Part shown: piece by piece, positions 54,805 to 64,000 of the stretch | How the letters are laid out: every line of letters begins with the position of its first letter | How positions within the stretch are numbered: position 1 is the first letter of the stretch | Origin: Flavobacteriales bacterium UBA6057 | Lineage (GTDB): Bacteria > Bacteroidota > Bacteroidia > Flavobacteriales_G > Salibacteraceae | Length of the DNA: 64,000 nt | Direction of reading: 5' to 3' | NCBI GenBank assembly: GCA_002428995.1 | Contig: DIYJ01000002.1 | Span: 27,979-91,978, forward strand | The notes under the pieces: generated by a model | The model's input: the letters and a program-made list of their open reading frames with translations, nothing else | What the model was told of the DNA's origin: nothing | The model's database searches: none | Translations under genes and position numbers: made by a program

Positions 54805-55110
54805 ATGAGATGATTAGATCATGAGATAATCAGATCATGAGTTGAAAATGATTGTCCGCATGTTCTTCCCTCTACTTCGTTTAGGGGCTTTTGCACAAGC
54901 TCCTCCTCGTTTCGTCATCTTCAGAGCATTCACCCAAGCTAGTCATCCTGAGGAATGCCGCCAAGCGGCATGTCTCGAAGGGTGACGAACTACGCTCCCT
55001 TAAATGCCCACGCACAAATCCGATCCGGTACTGGCAATAGAGATTAGCTGCTTTCTTGATCAGCCTAAACTCATCATCTAATGATCTAATCATCCGATGA
55101 TCTAATCCCA
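54805..55110. repeat. Intergenic region with inverted flanks and a palindrome
   Basis: Between the LytTR and barrel genes lie two copies, in opposite orientation, of a GATGATTAGATCAT motif (around 54808-54823 and 55073-55104). Between them, 54942-54986 forms an imperfect palindrome: GTCATCCT and AGGGTGAC outside, ATGCCGC and GCGGCAT around a CAA loop inside. The latter type of sequence recurs in many Bacteroidota genomes as intergenic repeats. The short ORF through it is not coding-like. Confidence 0.6.
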
Positions 55111-55111
55111 A

Positions 55112-55819
55112 TCAAAGGGTTGGTTCTGCTTCTTTTCGCCAGAAGTGATACCTCAGTCCGATGCCTACGCGTTGGGTGTTCCAAATAATGTCTCCGCGGT
55201 TTGTGGCGGGATTGATGTCCCTCAAGCCTTGGTAATAGCTGCCTTCTATGGAGAAAAGCTCATTGATGTCGTAGATGATGGTGATCATCGGGCCGAAGTC
55301 CATCTGCTCCAGATCGAGGTCTCTTCCGCTTACGCTGAGCGTGGAGGTCGAGTCAAGGCTTATGAAGGTCAGCTCCTGCTCTCTGTTCTCTTTCGCCTGT
55401 ATGTTGCTGCCAAATTGCAGTCCGATGTCTACGGCCAGTGGCCCGTGTTCGAATCCGGCTGCGATGAAGAAGTTGGCAAAGGTGATTCTCCGCTCGAGGT
55501 TCAGGTCGCTGGCGACCGTGTCCACACCATTGTAGTCTATGATTCCGGTATTTACTCGTGTTCCACTGATCAGATGGGCACCCACTCCAGCGGATAAGCG
55601 CAGGTAATCCATGGGCTTGAAGGTGTAGAACACTCCGCCTGCGAACGCGGGGTCCCATTCATCTGACTGACTCTCCCAGGTGGAACTCTCCTCAATGTTG
55701 ATGCGGCTAAAACCTCCGTTAAGCCTTACTCCCAGGCTGTGTTGAGATTGAGCCGATGCAATGACAACAAGAAGAAAACAGCTTTGAAGAAGGAATACCC
55801 TGAGCATGGATGAGATCAT
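55112..55819 (-). CDS. Outer-membrane beta-barrel protein
   Basis: 235 residues with signal peptide (MLRVFLLQSCFLLVVIASAQS, starting at one of two ATGs). Alternating hydrophobic strands ending with the typical aromatic terminus (GIGLRYHFWR near the C-terminus) and Gly/aromatic-rich hairpins (RLSAGVGAHLISGTRVN, FFIAAGFEHGPLAVDIGLQF, SIEGSYYQGLRDINPA) are consistent with a small porin-like or OMP_b-brl type barrel. No transport specificity can be assigned. Divergent from the two tandem kinases. Confidence 0.75.
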   Translation of the reverse strand: MISSMLRVFLLQSCFLLVVIASAQSQHSLGVRLNGGFSRINIEESSTWESQSDEWDPAFAGGVFYTFKPMDYLRLSAGVGAHLISGTRVNTGIIDYNGVDTVASDLNLERRITFANFFIAAGFEHGPLAVDIGLQFGSNIQAKENREQELTFISLDSTSTLSVSGRDLDLEQMDFGPMITIIYDINELFSIEGSYYQGLRDINPATNRGDIIWNTQRVGIGLRYHFWRKEAEPTL

Positions 55820-55929
55820 GATCTGTAAAAGTAGATGCTTTGACGGAGCAAAAGCGAAGACGTTAGATTCGCTTCCGAACGTATCGGTTAGTGTTGTTTG
55901 AGCTTCAACAAATTGGATATTCGCTTCTC

Positions 55930-57864
55930 ATGTTATTTCGGAGTTGCTTCTCGGTTTCGCGCCTAAGCTGGATCATGGTTTTGTGGCTGAGCCTTCATGC
56001 TCAGGCGCAGGTGCCCGCTGATCGCCAGGCGAAGGTGGATTCGCTCGAACAGGTGGTGCTTCAGGCTGACACCGACACACTGAAGGTAAAAGCACTGATG
56101 GAGCAATTTGCCCTTCTCGCACCATTTGATACAGAAGCTACCGAGCTGCTTCAGTTACAGGTGTTGGCTATCTGCGATTCCGCTATTCAACAGAATGGCC
56201 CGGACAAGGAGTTCTTTCTAAGCAGTCGCGCCAGGACCCACGGAGCGCTTGGAGTCACCTACTACATGGTGGCAAAGCACATCGAGGCGCAGGAGCAGGA
56301 ACTCGCGGCTTTGAAGGACTATGAAGCATTGGACGAGCGCTTTCCCATGGCTCGCTGCTATGTCATTCTCGGGGCGATCATGAAGGAGGAAGGCGACCTC
56401 GAAGCCGCCATGGACTACCATCAGCAGGCGAGGCGACTGAGCGAAGAAACCAATAACACCGCTACCCTGGCCCTGGCGCTGAACAACATCGGCACAGTAT
56501 ATTTTGATCAGGACAGCCTCCGTCAATCTGAGCAGGCGTTTCAGGCTACACTCGAGCTCTACAAAACTTTAAACCAGGAACGTGGCCAGGGCGTGGCCTA
56601 CCTCAACCTCGGCCGGGTAAAAAGCATGGCCAAAAAGCCTGAGGAGGCGCTGGAGTATTTCAAGCAGTCTCTGCAAATCCGTGAAGCGATCAACGACCGT
56701 CAGGGATTGATCTATTCCCATGCCCGCCTGGGCGATACTTACCTGGAGCTGCGTCAGCTGGATAAGGCACGATTCCATGCCTTGAAAAGCCTCGAATTAG
56801 CGCAGGAAAAAGGATATCCCAGAGGTTTAAGAGATGCCAACGAGCTTCTGTCGAAGGTGTATGAACAAGAGGGAAATACATCTGCTGCGTTGGCCGCCTA
56901 CAAGCAATTCATTGTAGCTCGAGACAGCATGCTGAACGAGGAGAACATCCGCGCCATTACACAGGCAGAATATACCTACAAATACGAGGCAGAACTGATG
57001 GCAGATAGCATCCAGAACGCGGAAGCGCAGAAGGCCATCAAGGCAGAACTGGCGCTTCAGGAATCAGAAAACAAACAGCGAACGCTATTGGCGTGGGTGC
57101 TTTCCCTTGGGCTGGTAGTCACGCTGCTCCTCGGATACGGGTTGTTTCAGCGTTACCGCAAAGTGCAGGCACAACGCCAAACGATCGAAATGCAGAAGGC
57201 ACAGGTGGAGAAGGCATTGGATGAGCTCTCCCAGCGCGAAGAAGAAAAGGCATTGCTGCTGAAAGAGATTCACCATCGGGTGAAAAACAACCTACAAGTG
57301 GTGTCGAGCCTGCTGGATTTGCAAAGCATGGATCTGGACAATCAGGAGGCATTGGCGGCAGTCACCGATGGGCAAAACCGGGTGAAGGCCATGGCACTGA
57401 TCCATGAGAAGCTCTATCAGAACGAAGACATCGTTCGGCTCGATTTCGAGGACTATGTAGGCCAGCTCATGAAGCAAACAGCTGCCATTTTCCCCGGTAA
57501 GGGAGGTGTGACGCAGGTGGTGAATGCCCGAAACATTGAGCTGGACATTGATACTGCGGTTCCGCTGGGCTTGATCCTCAGCGAGTTGTTGACCAATGCC
57601 TACAAATATGCCTTCCCGGACGGTTCGGGTGAACTGGAGGTCTCGCTTACAGAGACGGAGCCCGGCAAATACAGCATGATCGTACGTGACAACGGTCCCG
57701 GTTTGCCACCGGATTTTGATTTCCGAAAGGCCAAAAGCCTCGGGTTGAAACTGGTAAGACGACTGAGCCGACAGCTCTATGGTCAGGCAGTTTATAAAAA
57801 CGATGGAGGTTCTTGTTTTGACATCACCTTCCTGGATACTTCGTTACGCAAGGCAACGAGCTAA
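55930..57864 (+). CDS. TPR-containing HisKA_2 sensor histidine kinase
   Basis: 644 residues from the ATG at 55930 (a GTG at 55891 is in frame). A signal segment (LSWIMVLWLSLHAQAQ) precedes TPR repeats (residues about 60-370), a transmembrane helix (TLLAWVLSLGLVVTLLLGYG) and the kinase. The kinase has LLKEIHHRVKNNLQVVSSLL with the phospho-His typical of HisKA_2 and an ATPase domain with LSELLTNAYKYAF (N box) and VRDNGPGLPPDF. It is followed 75 bp later by a paralogue with nearly identical kinase domains. A LytTR regulator is encoded nearby and may be the partner. Confidence 0.85.
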   Translation: MLFRSCFSVSRLSWIMVLWLSLHAQAQVPADRQAKVDSLEQVVLQADTDTLKVKALMEQFALLAPFDTEATELLQLQVLAICDSAIQQNGPDKEFFLSSRARTHGALGVTYYMVAKHIEAQEQELAALKDYEALDERFPMARCYVILGAIMKEEGDLEAAMDYHQQARRLSEETNNTATLALALNNIGTVYFDQDSLRQSEQAFQATLELYKTLNQERGQGVAYLNLGRVKSMAKKPEEALEYFKQSLQIREAINDRQGLIYSHARLGDTYLELRQLDKARFHALKSLELAQEKGYPRGLRDANELLSKVYEQEGNTSAALAAYKQFIVARDSMLNEENIRAITQAEYTYKYEAELMADSIQNAEAQKAIKAELALQESENKQRTLLAWVLSLGLVVTLLLGYGLFQRYRKVQAQRQTIEMQKAQVEKALDELSQREEEKALLLKEIHHRVKNNLQVVSSLLDLQSMDLDNQEALAAVTDGQNRVKAMALIHEKLYQNEDIVRLDFEDYVGQLMKQTAAIFPGKGGVTQVVNARNIELDIDTAVPLGLILSELLTNAYKYAFPDGSGELEVSLTETEPGKYSMIVRDNGPGLPPDFDFRKAKSLGLKLVRRLSRQLYGQAVYKNDGGSCFDITFLDTSLRKATS

Positions 57865-57939
57865 CCGATACTTCCGAATTCAAGCTTAATCGCTGCCTGC
57901 GTGCTTCAGCTTTTACACTTTTGCCGCAAACTTCATCCA

Positions 57940-60066
57940 GTGTCCCGACTACTCTCCTTTCTACTCTTTCTGTGCTCCATCTTCCTCAGTGCTCGTGCAC
58001 AAAACCATGAGGATGTGGACTCGCTAAAAACGCTGCTTGAGCAAACCGCTGAAGATTCTGTGCGCGTTCGATTGTACGGTGAGCTTGGAGGAGCTTATTT
58101 GCCTCAGGAGCCGGATTCAGGATGGAGATACCTTCGGAATGCCAGAACCCTGGCACAGTCAGGTGATGGTTTGCCTAAAGGGTTGGTTCGAATCCTGGCG
58201 AAGATGGGTGAGGCATGGATGAGGTCAGGACAAATAGATTCCTCGCGCATCGCCTTGCGCGAAGGTGCTCGCATCGCTGGATCAGAAAATGATCAAGCAG
58301 GGATCATGCTTGTCAATAGTTTACTCGCCCAGTCCTTCGGCCGTGAAATGCAGCTCGACTCGATGATTCATTACCTGAAACTCACAGTTGCAGCGGCCGA
58401 AGCCATGGAAGATGTTGTCAGGCAAGGGATGTTCTGCTCTAACCTTGGAGTGATGTATCAATACAAGGGGCAGTTTGAAAAAGCGAATGAATACAACTTC
58501 AAGGCCCTTGAGCTGAAAAAGAAGGCTGGGGCAAGCCCCATGTCCATTGCTGATAGCTACAACAACATCGCGCTGAGCTACCAGGAGCTGGGGAAGTTTG
58601 AAGAGGCACTCGAATATGAGTTGCAGGCGTATGAACAATACGCGACCGGCACGGATAGCGCAAAGTTTGCCCAGAGTGGCTACATGCTGGGAGGCATTCT
58701 GTTTGAGATGGAATTATTGGATTCAGCCCAGGTCTATTACGATCGATCGCTGGATATTTTTCAGGCGTTGGGTAACCAGCAGGCCATTGCGCTCTACCAC
58801 GTGTATTCCGGGTTGATACTCCAGGAACGAAAGGATCTCGAAGCGGCTCAGTCGAGTTTTCAAACATCCCTTGAGCTGTTCCCTGAAAACGGTAGCCCGA
58901 GGATGCGTGTATTTGTGCTTTCCAACAATGCCGAGGTCTTGCTGAAATTGGGCGAGCGGAGTGATGGAAGAGACATTTCATCCCTGCGAAAGAGCATGGA
59001 ATTCTCCAGGCAGACCTATGAGCTGGCTTCTCAAACGGCCTTTACCGATCAGATGCGCAAAGCCTCTAATTTTCTCTACCGCGCTTATGATGCATTGGGT
59101 AAGCATGAGCAGGCTATGGAATATGCCAAGCAATACATGCTTCTGAACGATTCGCTCTACAATGAGCAAAAGCAGAAGGCCGTGGAAGAGATCCAAACGA
59201 AGTATGAGACGGAGAAGAAAGAGGCGGAGATTGCCTTTTTGGATATGGAAAACACGGTGAAGGCCGAAAACCTGGCGCAAGCAGAGCAGCTCCAGAAAAA
59301 CCAACAGCTGACCATCCTGGTGTTGGCGTTGGGAGTGGTGGCTACTGCGCTGCTCCTGCTCTGGATTTACAGAATCTACATTCAGAAGAAAAAAGCGAAC
59401 ACCGAGCTGGAGGCTAAGAACGACATCATCACACAGCAGAATGACGAGAAGGAATTGCTGCTCAAAGAGATTCATCACCGCGTGAAAAACAACCTACAGG
59501 TGGTGTCCAGCTTGCTGGATTTGCAGAGCATGGATCTGGACAATGAAGAAGCATTGGCGGCTGTCACGGATGGACAAAACCGTGTGAAGGCCATGGCGCT
59601 CATTCATGAGAAGTTGTATCAAACACAGGACATTGCGAGCCTCGATTTTGCGGATTACGTATCCCAGTTGATCAAACAGACGGCAGCTGTTTTTCCGGGA
59701 ATGAGCAAGGTGAAGCAGTCGGTGCAGGCTCCAGACGTGCAACTCGACATCGACACCGCTGTGCCGCTCGGGCTTATTCTCAGTGAGTTGCTGACCAATG
59801 CGTTTAAGTATGCCTTTCCGTCCGGGGAAGGTTCGCTGACAGTTCAATTGCAGGAAGAAGCTTCGGGTCAATACCTCATGACGGTTCGCGACAGCGGGTC
59901 AGGACTTCCGGAAGATTTCGAGTTGAAAAAAGCAAAAAGCCTCGGCCTCAAACTGGTCAGGCGCCTGAGCCGACAGCTCTACGGGAGCGCCACATACGTT
60001 TTTGACAACGGCTCCTGCTTCAGCATTCGCTTCAAGGATACGGTACATCGCAAGGAAGTGAGCTAG
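57940..60066 (+). CDS. TPR-containing HisKA_2 sensor histidine kinase (paralogue)
   Basis: About 708 residues. No ATG precedes the signal segment SRLLSFLLFLCSIFLSARAQ, so it starts at a GTG, either 57940 or 57901. TPR repeats (residues about 70-400), coiled coil, a membrane helix (LTILVLALGVVATALLLLWI), and the kinase with EIHHRVKNNLQVVSSLLDLQ. The segment from that motif to ALIHEKLYQ differs from the upstream paralogue by a single residue (Asn-Glu-Glu for Asn-Gln-Glu), while the TPR sensor parts are clearly different. So it is a tandem duplicate with a new input domain. ATPase motifs LSELLTNAFKYAF and VRDSGSGLPEDF are intact. Confidence 0.85.
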   Translation: MSRLLSFLLFLCSIFLSARAQNHEDVDSLKTLLEQTAEDSVRVRLYGELGGAYLPQEPDSGWRYLRNARTLAQSGDGLPKGLVRILAKMGEAWMRSGQIDSSRIALREGARIAGSENDQAGIMLVNSLLAQSFGREMQLDSMIHYLKLTVAAAEAMEDVVRQGMFCSNLGVMYQYKGQFEKANEYNFKALELKKKAGASPMSIADSYNNIALSYQELGKFEEALEYELQAYEQYATGTDSAKFAQSGYMLGGILFEMELLDSAQVYYDRSLDIFQALGNQQAIALYHVYSGLILQERKDLEAAQSSFQTSLELFPENGSPRMRVFVLSNNAEVLLKLGERSDGRDISSLRKSMEFSRQTYELASQTAFTDQMRKASNFLYRAYDALGKHEQAMEYAKQYMLLNDSLYNEQKQKAVEEIQTKYETEKKEAEIAFLDMENTVKAENLAQAEQLQKNQQLTILVLALGVVATALLLLWIYRIYIQKKKANTELEAKNDIITQQNDEKELLLKEIHHRVKNNLQVVSSLLDLQSMDLDNEEALAAVTDGQNRVKAMALIHEKLYQTQDIASLDFADYVSQLIKQTAAVFPGMSKVKQSVQAPDVQLDIDTAVPLGLILSELLTNAFKYAFPSGEGSLTVQLQEEASGQYLMTVRDSGSGLPEDFELKKAKSLGLKLVRRLSRQLYGSATYVFDNGSCFSIRFKDTVHRKEVS

Positions 60067-60469
60067 GCCGGATTACAGGACAACCCTCCGTCCGGCAAGT
60101 GAAGCTTGCGAAGTCGATGAAAGCCGTTTCCGATCAAGTGTGCCTCAAGGGGAAAGCACAATTCCGATGGTTTTTGTGTCGGTTCAATGAAATGTCCTTT
60201 TTATTGGAAAACGTCTGTTCAAAATATGATTGTTGATTCAACATATTTTTGAGTTTATGATATTATAATTTATTCATAATAAATTGATTAAATCGTTTTC
60301 TGCTAATAAAAACCGTGAGCTTGATTTCTATCGTCATTGAAATCTTACATATCTCACTCCTGTGAATTATGGTCACGTTCATAAACTGATAGGTTGCGTT
60401 CGTGAGCTTTTGCTTCCAGAATGGCTCATGAGCGAGCATCTTCAGGGACAAATCAAAAACCATTTACAC
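60067..60469. other. Intergenic region without recognised gene
   Basis: About 400 bp. Just after the kinase gene, GCCGGA and TCCGGC (60067-60096) can pair as a weak terminator. The middle (60200-60300) is AT-rich with short palindromes (TTGTTGATTCAACA at 60231-60244), probably the promoter region of the following T9SS gene. The open frame preceding its ATG from 60362 is not coding-like. Confidence 0.45.
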
Positions 60470-62770
60470 ATGAAATTTCAAAGACAGAGTCCGGTGAGCG
60501 CCCTTCAACGGACCTTATTCTTATTAGCCTTGATCCTGGGCATCGGTGTCGTTTCGCAGGCGCAGCAGTATGGCTCCTGGAATGGTGCTAGTCTCGCTTC
60601 GATCTGCGGCCCTAATGACACTTACATCTATCAGTATTCGTTTACGGGTGGAGCCATCCAGACCAATCAGTCCGCAGAGATCTGGCTGGTGAAGGTTGAC
60701 CTGTCTCCTTACAGCCGAACCCCCATCCAGCAGGTGCTGACCGTTGCTTCTACAAACCAATGGCCGGTGAACAACATATACCTGGATGTGACATTCACAG
60801 AAAACACGGTGAGCTTTGTGAGCAACTCCCCGAACACTACTTCCAATGGAAGCAGCGTGAACCTTGGCTACCTTCAAGAAGGGTACTATGAGTTCGAAGC
60901 GCGCGTCAAGCAGGGAGGAAATACAGTGCAAACATGGACAGCTCCTGTGCCATTGGGATACTGGCGAGGCGCCTGGCCGAGTAGTGTTCAGATCAACAAC
61001 GACTTTAGCAAAAAGGTCATTCTCTATGAAGACTGCGCTGCAGAGGTTTTGTTGGAGTCTAACCTGTGCGGCAGCAACTATTCACTGATGGTCAGAGAGA
61101 TTGATCCCGTTACGGGGGCGATCGTCAGCACCACGGATGCCTTCAGAAATCTTACCGCTAGCGAAGTCAATGCGCTAGGTGGAAATGGCTTGAACATCAA
61201 GACTTGGTCAGGAAACAATACGACCATCACCATGACTGCTGGAAAAACCTATCAGGTGGTGATTACCAATACTGCTTACGGAGGGTGGAAGAGTACTGGT
61301 CGCTGGGTACAGATGAAAGCTGGTGGCTGGGACTTGGCCATGCGCGACAACTTTTTTGACGATGATGGATACGAGCCTTGGGATCAATGGAGTGGCGACC
61401 TCTTCAAGAGCCCCGATCTCTGGAATAAGCTTTCTACCAGTTCCAATCCGAATAACGGATCCAACGAGGAGCCAGATTACTCAACCAATCCCAACAACAC
61501 CAATAAAATGATGGTGAGCATTACAAACATCGGTTGCGAAACAAGCCCTGAAGATGTGCCGCTCACTTTGTTTTGGACACGTGCGCGTGTGGGTGAATTG
61601 TGGGACTCACACTGGCGTGCCACCCAAACGAACAGAGTATCTATTGCCGGAGGTGGCACGTATCAGGCTGGTTCTGAGATCACCATTCAGAATCCTACAC
61701 CATCCAACCCTGTCAGCCTCAATTCCGATCCCTTCCTGATCCCTGCGATCGCGCCCGGTCAGACTTGGACGATGGATTTTGCCAATGATGCAGTTGACTG
61801 GTATGCGCCAAACCCGATTTACTACAACGCGAGTAATGGAGGTATGGCAGGCTCGCTGCAACGCCCTGAAATTTGCTTCCTGGCACGGATCAATGAAGGC
61901 AACTCGGCCGAAGATCCGATCACGCACGAGCCCACAGGTAACCAGAATCACATTGCAGGTTATGTGAGAAACAACAACAATGTGGTTACCAGGAATACGA
62001 TTCTATATGACAATCCACAGTTCATCATCGGCCCGGGTGATGAGAGCTGGAACTATGGATTTGTGACCGTGTTGGTGGACAACACCACCGAGGAAGAAGA
62101 GACGGTCAGCATCTGCGTAGAGCAATTGAGCACAGGTCTCGATAACAGCATGGACTTCCTTGAGTTTGGTAGCATCGAAGTTGGGATGACGGAAGGCCTG
62201 TGGGAGCTGTGGGCCAACGGAGGCTATGCGTCCGAAAATCTGGATGTGGTGGATGAAACCATGTTTGAATTAGAGGCAAGCGAAGGGGCTTGTTTGAGTT
62301 CAATTACACTGGAGCCAGGAGCGAGCGAGGTATTGGGTGTTCGTGTCAATGCCCATGGCCAATCCTTCCCTGGCGAAGAAGTGCCCATGCTCTATGAAAT
62401 CAACATGAGCTACGGTGACGGATCGGCTGGGAGTAGCAACCTCATCGAATTCACGATGCCTTCTTCTTCACCTTTGGAAGGCAAGCGCGGAACAGCATCC
62501 GTTGAAGAGACTACCAAGTCTCAGATTCGAATCTTCCCAAATCCAGCGCAGGATCAGATTCATGTTTACTACGGATCTCCGGAAGAAAGTACCGTCATGG
62601 ACTTTGACCTGAAGGTCTTCAACATGTCAGGTCAGGTGGTGCTGGCGAAGCAAGCTTTGAAGATGAATCAGCAGGTTCCGCTGGATGTTCAAGGTCTTGG
62701 AGCCGGGGTTTACCTGGTAGAGTTCCATGCCGGAGCAGAAGTGACCACACAGCGATTGGTGATTAAATAA
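60470..62770 (+). CDS. T9SS type A exported protein of unknown function
   Basis: 766 residues from the ATG at 60470; the frame is open upstream to a GTG at 60362, but 60470 begins the signal peptide (QRTLFLLALILGIGVVSQAQ). The body has no family I can name; it is rich in Asn, Ser, Thr and aromatic residues (GYLQEGYYEFEARVKQGGNT, KMMVSITNIGCETSPEDVPL, DWYAPNPIYYNASNGG) and looks like beta-sandwich repeats. The C-terminus is a type A sorting domain (IRIFPNPAQDQIHVYYG, LKVFNMSGQVVLAKQAL, GVYLVEFHAGAEVTTQRLVI). Exported to the surface or medium. A terminator follows at once. Confidence 0.82.
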   Translation: MKFQRQSPVSALQRTLFLLALILGIGVVSQAQQYGSWNGASLASICGPNDTYIYQYSFTGGAIQTNQSAEIWLVKVDLSPYSRTPIQQVLTVASTNQWPVNNIYLDVTFTENTVSFVSNSPNTTSNGSSVNLGYLQEGYYEFEARVKQGGNTVQTWTAPVPLGYWRGAWPSSVQINNDFSKKVILYEDCAAEVLLESNLCGSNYSLMVREIDPVTGAIVSTTDAFRNLTASEVNALGGNGLNIKTWSGNNTTITMTAGKTYQVVITNTAYGGWKSTGRWVQMKAGGWDLAMRDNFFDDDGYEPWDQWSGDLFKSPDLWNKLSTSSNPNNGSNEEPDYSTNPNNTNKMMVSITNIGCETSPEDVPLTLFWTRARVGELWDSHWRATQTNRVSIAGGGTYQAGSEITIQNPTPSNPVSLNSDPFLIPAIAPGQTWTMDFANDAVDWYAPNPIYYNASNGGMAGSLQRPEICFLARINEGNSAEDPITHEPTGNQNHIAGYVRNNNNVVTRNTILYDNPQFIIGPGDESWNYGFVTVLVDNTTEEEETVSICVEQLSTGLDNSMDFLEFGSIEVGMTEGLWELWANGGYASENLDVVDETMFELEASEGACLSSITLEPGASEVLGVRVNAHGQSFPGEEVPMLYEINMSYGDGSAGSSNLIEFTMPSSSPLEGKRGTASVEETTKSQIRIFPNPAQDQIHVYYGSPEESTVMDFDLKVFNMSGQVVLAKQALKMNQQVPLDVQGLGAGVYLVEFHAGAEVTTQRLVIK

Positions 62771-62790
62771 CACCCGCATCTATTTCAGAG

Positions 62791-62826
62791 AAAACCCTGG
62801 AGCATGGCGCTTCAGGGTTTTTTGTT
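62791..62826 (+). terminator. Bidirectional terminator between convergent T9SS genes
   Basis: Arms AACCCTG and CAGGGTT with a run of six T after and four A before; serves the gene ending at 62770 and probably also the convergent gene ending at 62831. Confidence 0.85.
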
Positions 62827-62830
62827 TGTG

Positions 62831-64000
62831 TTATTGAATGACGAGGCGTTCAAACAAGCTCGCTTCCCTGGATTCGATCGAAACGAAATACATGCCACGA
62901 GGCAGGGAGCCGGTTCCCGGTAAAATGGTGAGTCTCCCTTGCGGATCTGCCAGAATACTCTGCTGGATGATCGTAGCGCCTTCAGCAGAGATCACCCTTA
63001 TGTTCACTTGCTGATCCGCTAGTTTTCGGTTGATCAGGGTGACTTTTAGAGTACCGTCTGATGGATTAGGATAGAGGATGGAACGCTCTTCCAATTCGGA
63101 CGTCACACGTGCAATCGGGGAGTAAGAATAGGTGCCGTCAAAGTCAACCTGCTTCAGGCGGTAGTAAGAGGTGCCACTCAGAGGTTCGAAATCAGTGAGG
63201 TAGTAGTCCAGCTGTTCGCGACTGTTTCCGGCACCGGGAACGGTGGTCAAGAGGTAAAAGTCCTTTCCATTGGAAGACCGTTCAATTTCGAAAAAGTCAT
63301 TGTCGGTTTCTGAGGCGGTGCTCCAAACGATCTGCACTGATCGGGTCTCTCTGTAAGCCTGAAAGTTGAGCAGCTCAATGGGCAGTGGTCCCTGTGTGTT
63401 GTCAATGATTCCGGTGCCGCTGATGTTGGCTCCAGAGCTCGCAACCGAATTGCAGGGCGAGGAAGTGTTGTTGCAGCCTCCGTTTCCGTTGTCAGTAGAA
63501 GTTGTTGTGTTAGAGGTTGGACGTGCAATGGAGTAGATCACAGCACCCTGACCGCCACCGCCTCCACCACCGTGAACGTTGGGACTGCCCACCGAACCAC
63601 CGCTGCCGCCATTGCTGGAAACCGAGATGGGGCAGGTAGAGGCAATGTCCCAGACATTGACGTCAATTACAATGCATCCGCCAGCACCGCCACCGCCAGC
63701 TCCGTCATTTCCTGCAGACGCACTGGAAGCTCCGTTGGCCGAAATGGAGATTCCTCCACATGACCCCGAAGTTCGGATGGTGGAAGCGCTCACCAGGATG
63801 ATGCCACCGCCATCACCGCCATCGGTAGATACGGAGTTGTTGCCTTCTCCGCCACCGCCACCGCCTCCAAGAAAGACGCGTCCTGCATCGATGTAAGTGT
63901 CAAGTGCGATGCCTCCGATTCCACCAGCATCACCGCTGCCGCAGTTCCACCCCGGACCTGAATCACCACCGGCAGAGTAGCCACCGCCACCACCGCCACC
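62831..64000 (-). CDS. T9SS type A glycine-rich exported protein, C-terminal part (runs off the window end)
   Basis: The frame is open from the stop at 62831 to the window end, 390 codons, so the start lies outside. An internal GTG (63793) could be mistaken for the start, but the same frame continues upstream with Gly-rich sequence (NCGSGDAGGIGGIALDTYID, AGRVFLGGGGGGGE). The first 190 visible residues are Gly-rich with GGGG runs; residues after that hold an FN3-like part (PIELLNFQAYRETRSVQIVW, YYRLKQVDFDGTYSYSPIAR) and a type A sorting domain (SILYPNPSDGTLKVTL ... GMYFVSIESREASLFERLVI). Confidence 0.85.
   Translation of the reverse strand, partial: GGGGGGGYSAGGDSGPGWNCGSGDAGGIGGIALDTYIDAGRVFLGGGGGGGEGNNSVSTDGGDGGGIILVSASTIRTSGSCGGISISANGASSASAGNDGAGGGGAGGCIVIDVNVWDIASTCPISVSSNGGSGGSVGSPNVHGGGGGGGQGAVIYSIARPTSNTTTSTDNGNGGCNNTSSPCNSVASSGANISGTGIIDNTQGPLPIELLNFQAYRETRSVQIVWSTASETDNDFFEIERSSNGKDFYLLTTVPGAGNSREQLDYYLTDFEPLSGTSYYRLKQVDFDGTYSYSPIARVTSELEERSILYPNPSDGTLKVTLINRKLADQQVNIRVISAEGATIIQQSILADPQGRLTILPGTGSLPRGMYFVSIESREASLFERLVIQ

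Noticed and set aside
54881..55111. 76-residue minus-strand ORF
   Set aside because: It reads through an intergenic palindrome and AT-rich inverted flanks; typical translation of a Bacteroidota intergenic repeat, not a protein.

Overview
The window looks like chromosome of a marine or aquatic Bacteroidota, most likely of the Flavobacteriales/Cryomorphaceae type. Eight genes encode proteins ending in a type IX secretion system (T9SS) sorting domain (seven type A, one type B). Lipoproteins carry Bacteroidota-type signals, Shine-Dalgarno sequences are not evident, and promoter-like TAnnTTTG boxes occur. No tRNA, rRNA, CRISPR array, transposase or integrase was recognised.

Layout. 1-16 kb: mostly minus-strand single genes and short operons: an HxlR regulator with a divergent SRPBCC gene, S41 and aspartyl peptidases, an OmpA-like protein, a DUF4932-like lipoprotein, DUF1801 proteins, a class C beta-lactamase-fold hydrolase, an SDR, an AraC/hydrolase pair and a membrane adenylate cyclase. 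A 52-codon gene at 11.0-11.15 kb encodes a peptide with a double-glycine leader and has its own terminator. 16-24 kb: three large T9SS type A exported proteins and a remnant of an HxlR gene.

24-36.6 kb: an accessory region of mostly small, unrelated, almost all minus-strand genes: a colicin-type immunity protein, a second HxlR locus, PhzF, a terpenoid-cyclase-like toroid, several orphan membrane or lipoproteins, and at least three broken genes. They are separated by two kinds of repeat. One is a set of 50-66 bp imperfect palindromes at gene 3' ends with the layout of integron attC sites (CCAAC-like end, 7-base spacer, stem-loop, 5-base spacer, GTTGG-like end). The other is a dispersed 100-280 bp repeat with GC-rich hairpins and, in several copies, a TAnnTTTG promoter box facing the next gene. 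This is the most unusual part of the window: it reads as a decaying integron-like cassette array without a visible integrase.

36.7-50 kb: a secretion and adhesion block on the minus strand: a 3388-residue mosaic adhesin-like protein (choice-of-anchor D, LamG, SprB, lamin-tail, BspA and HYR-like modules, type A signal), a 418-residue protein with a type B (gliding-motility-associated) C-terminal domain, and a PorP/SprF-like barrel fused to carboxypeptidase-regulatory and OmpA domains. 50-60 kb: signalling: a TPR histidine kinase with a NarL-type regulator, a surface lipoprotein, a LytTR regulator, an outer-membrane barrel and two tandem paralogous TPR HisKA_2 kinases. 60-64 kb: two further T9SS type A proteins, the last running off the window end.
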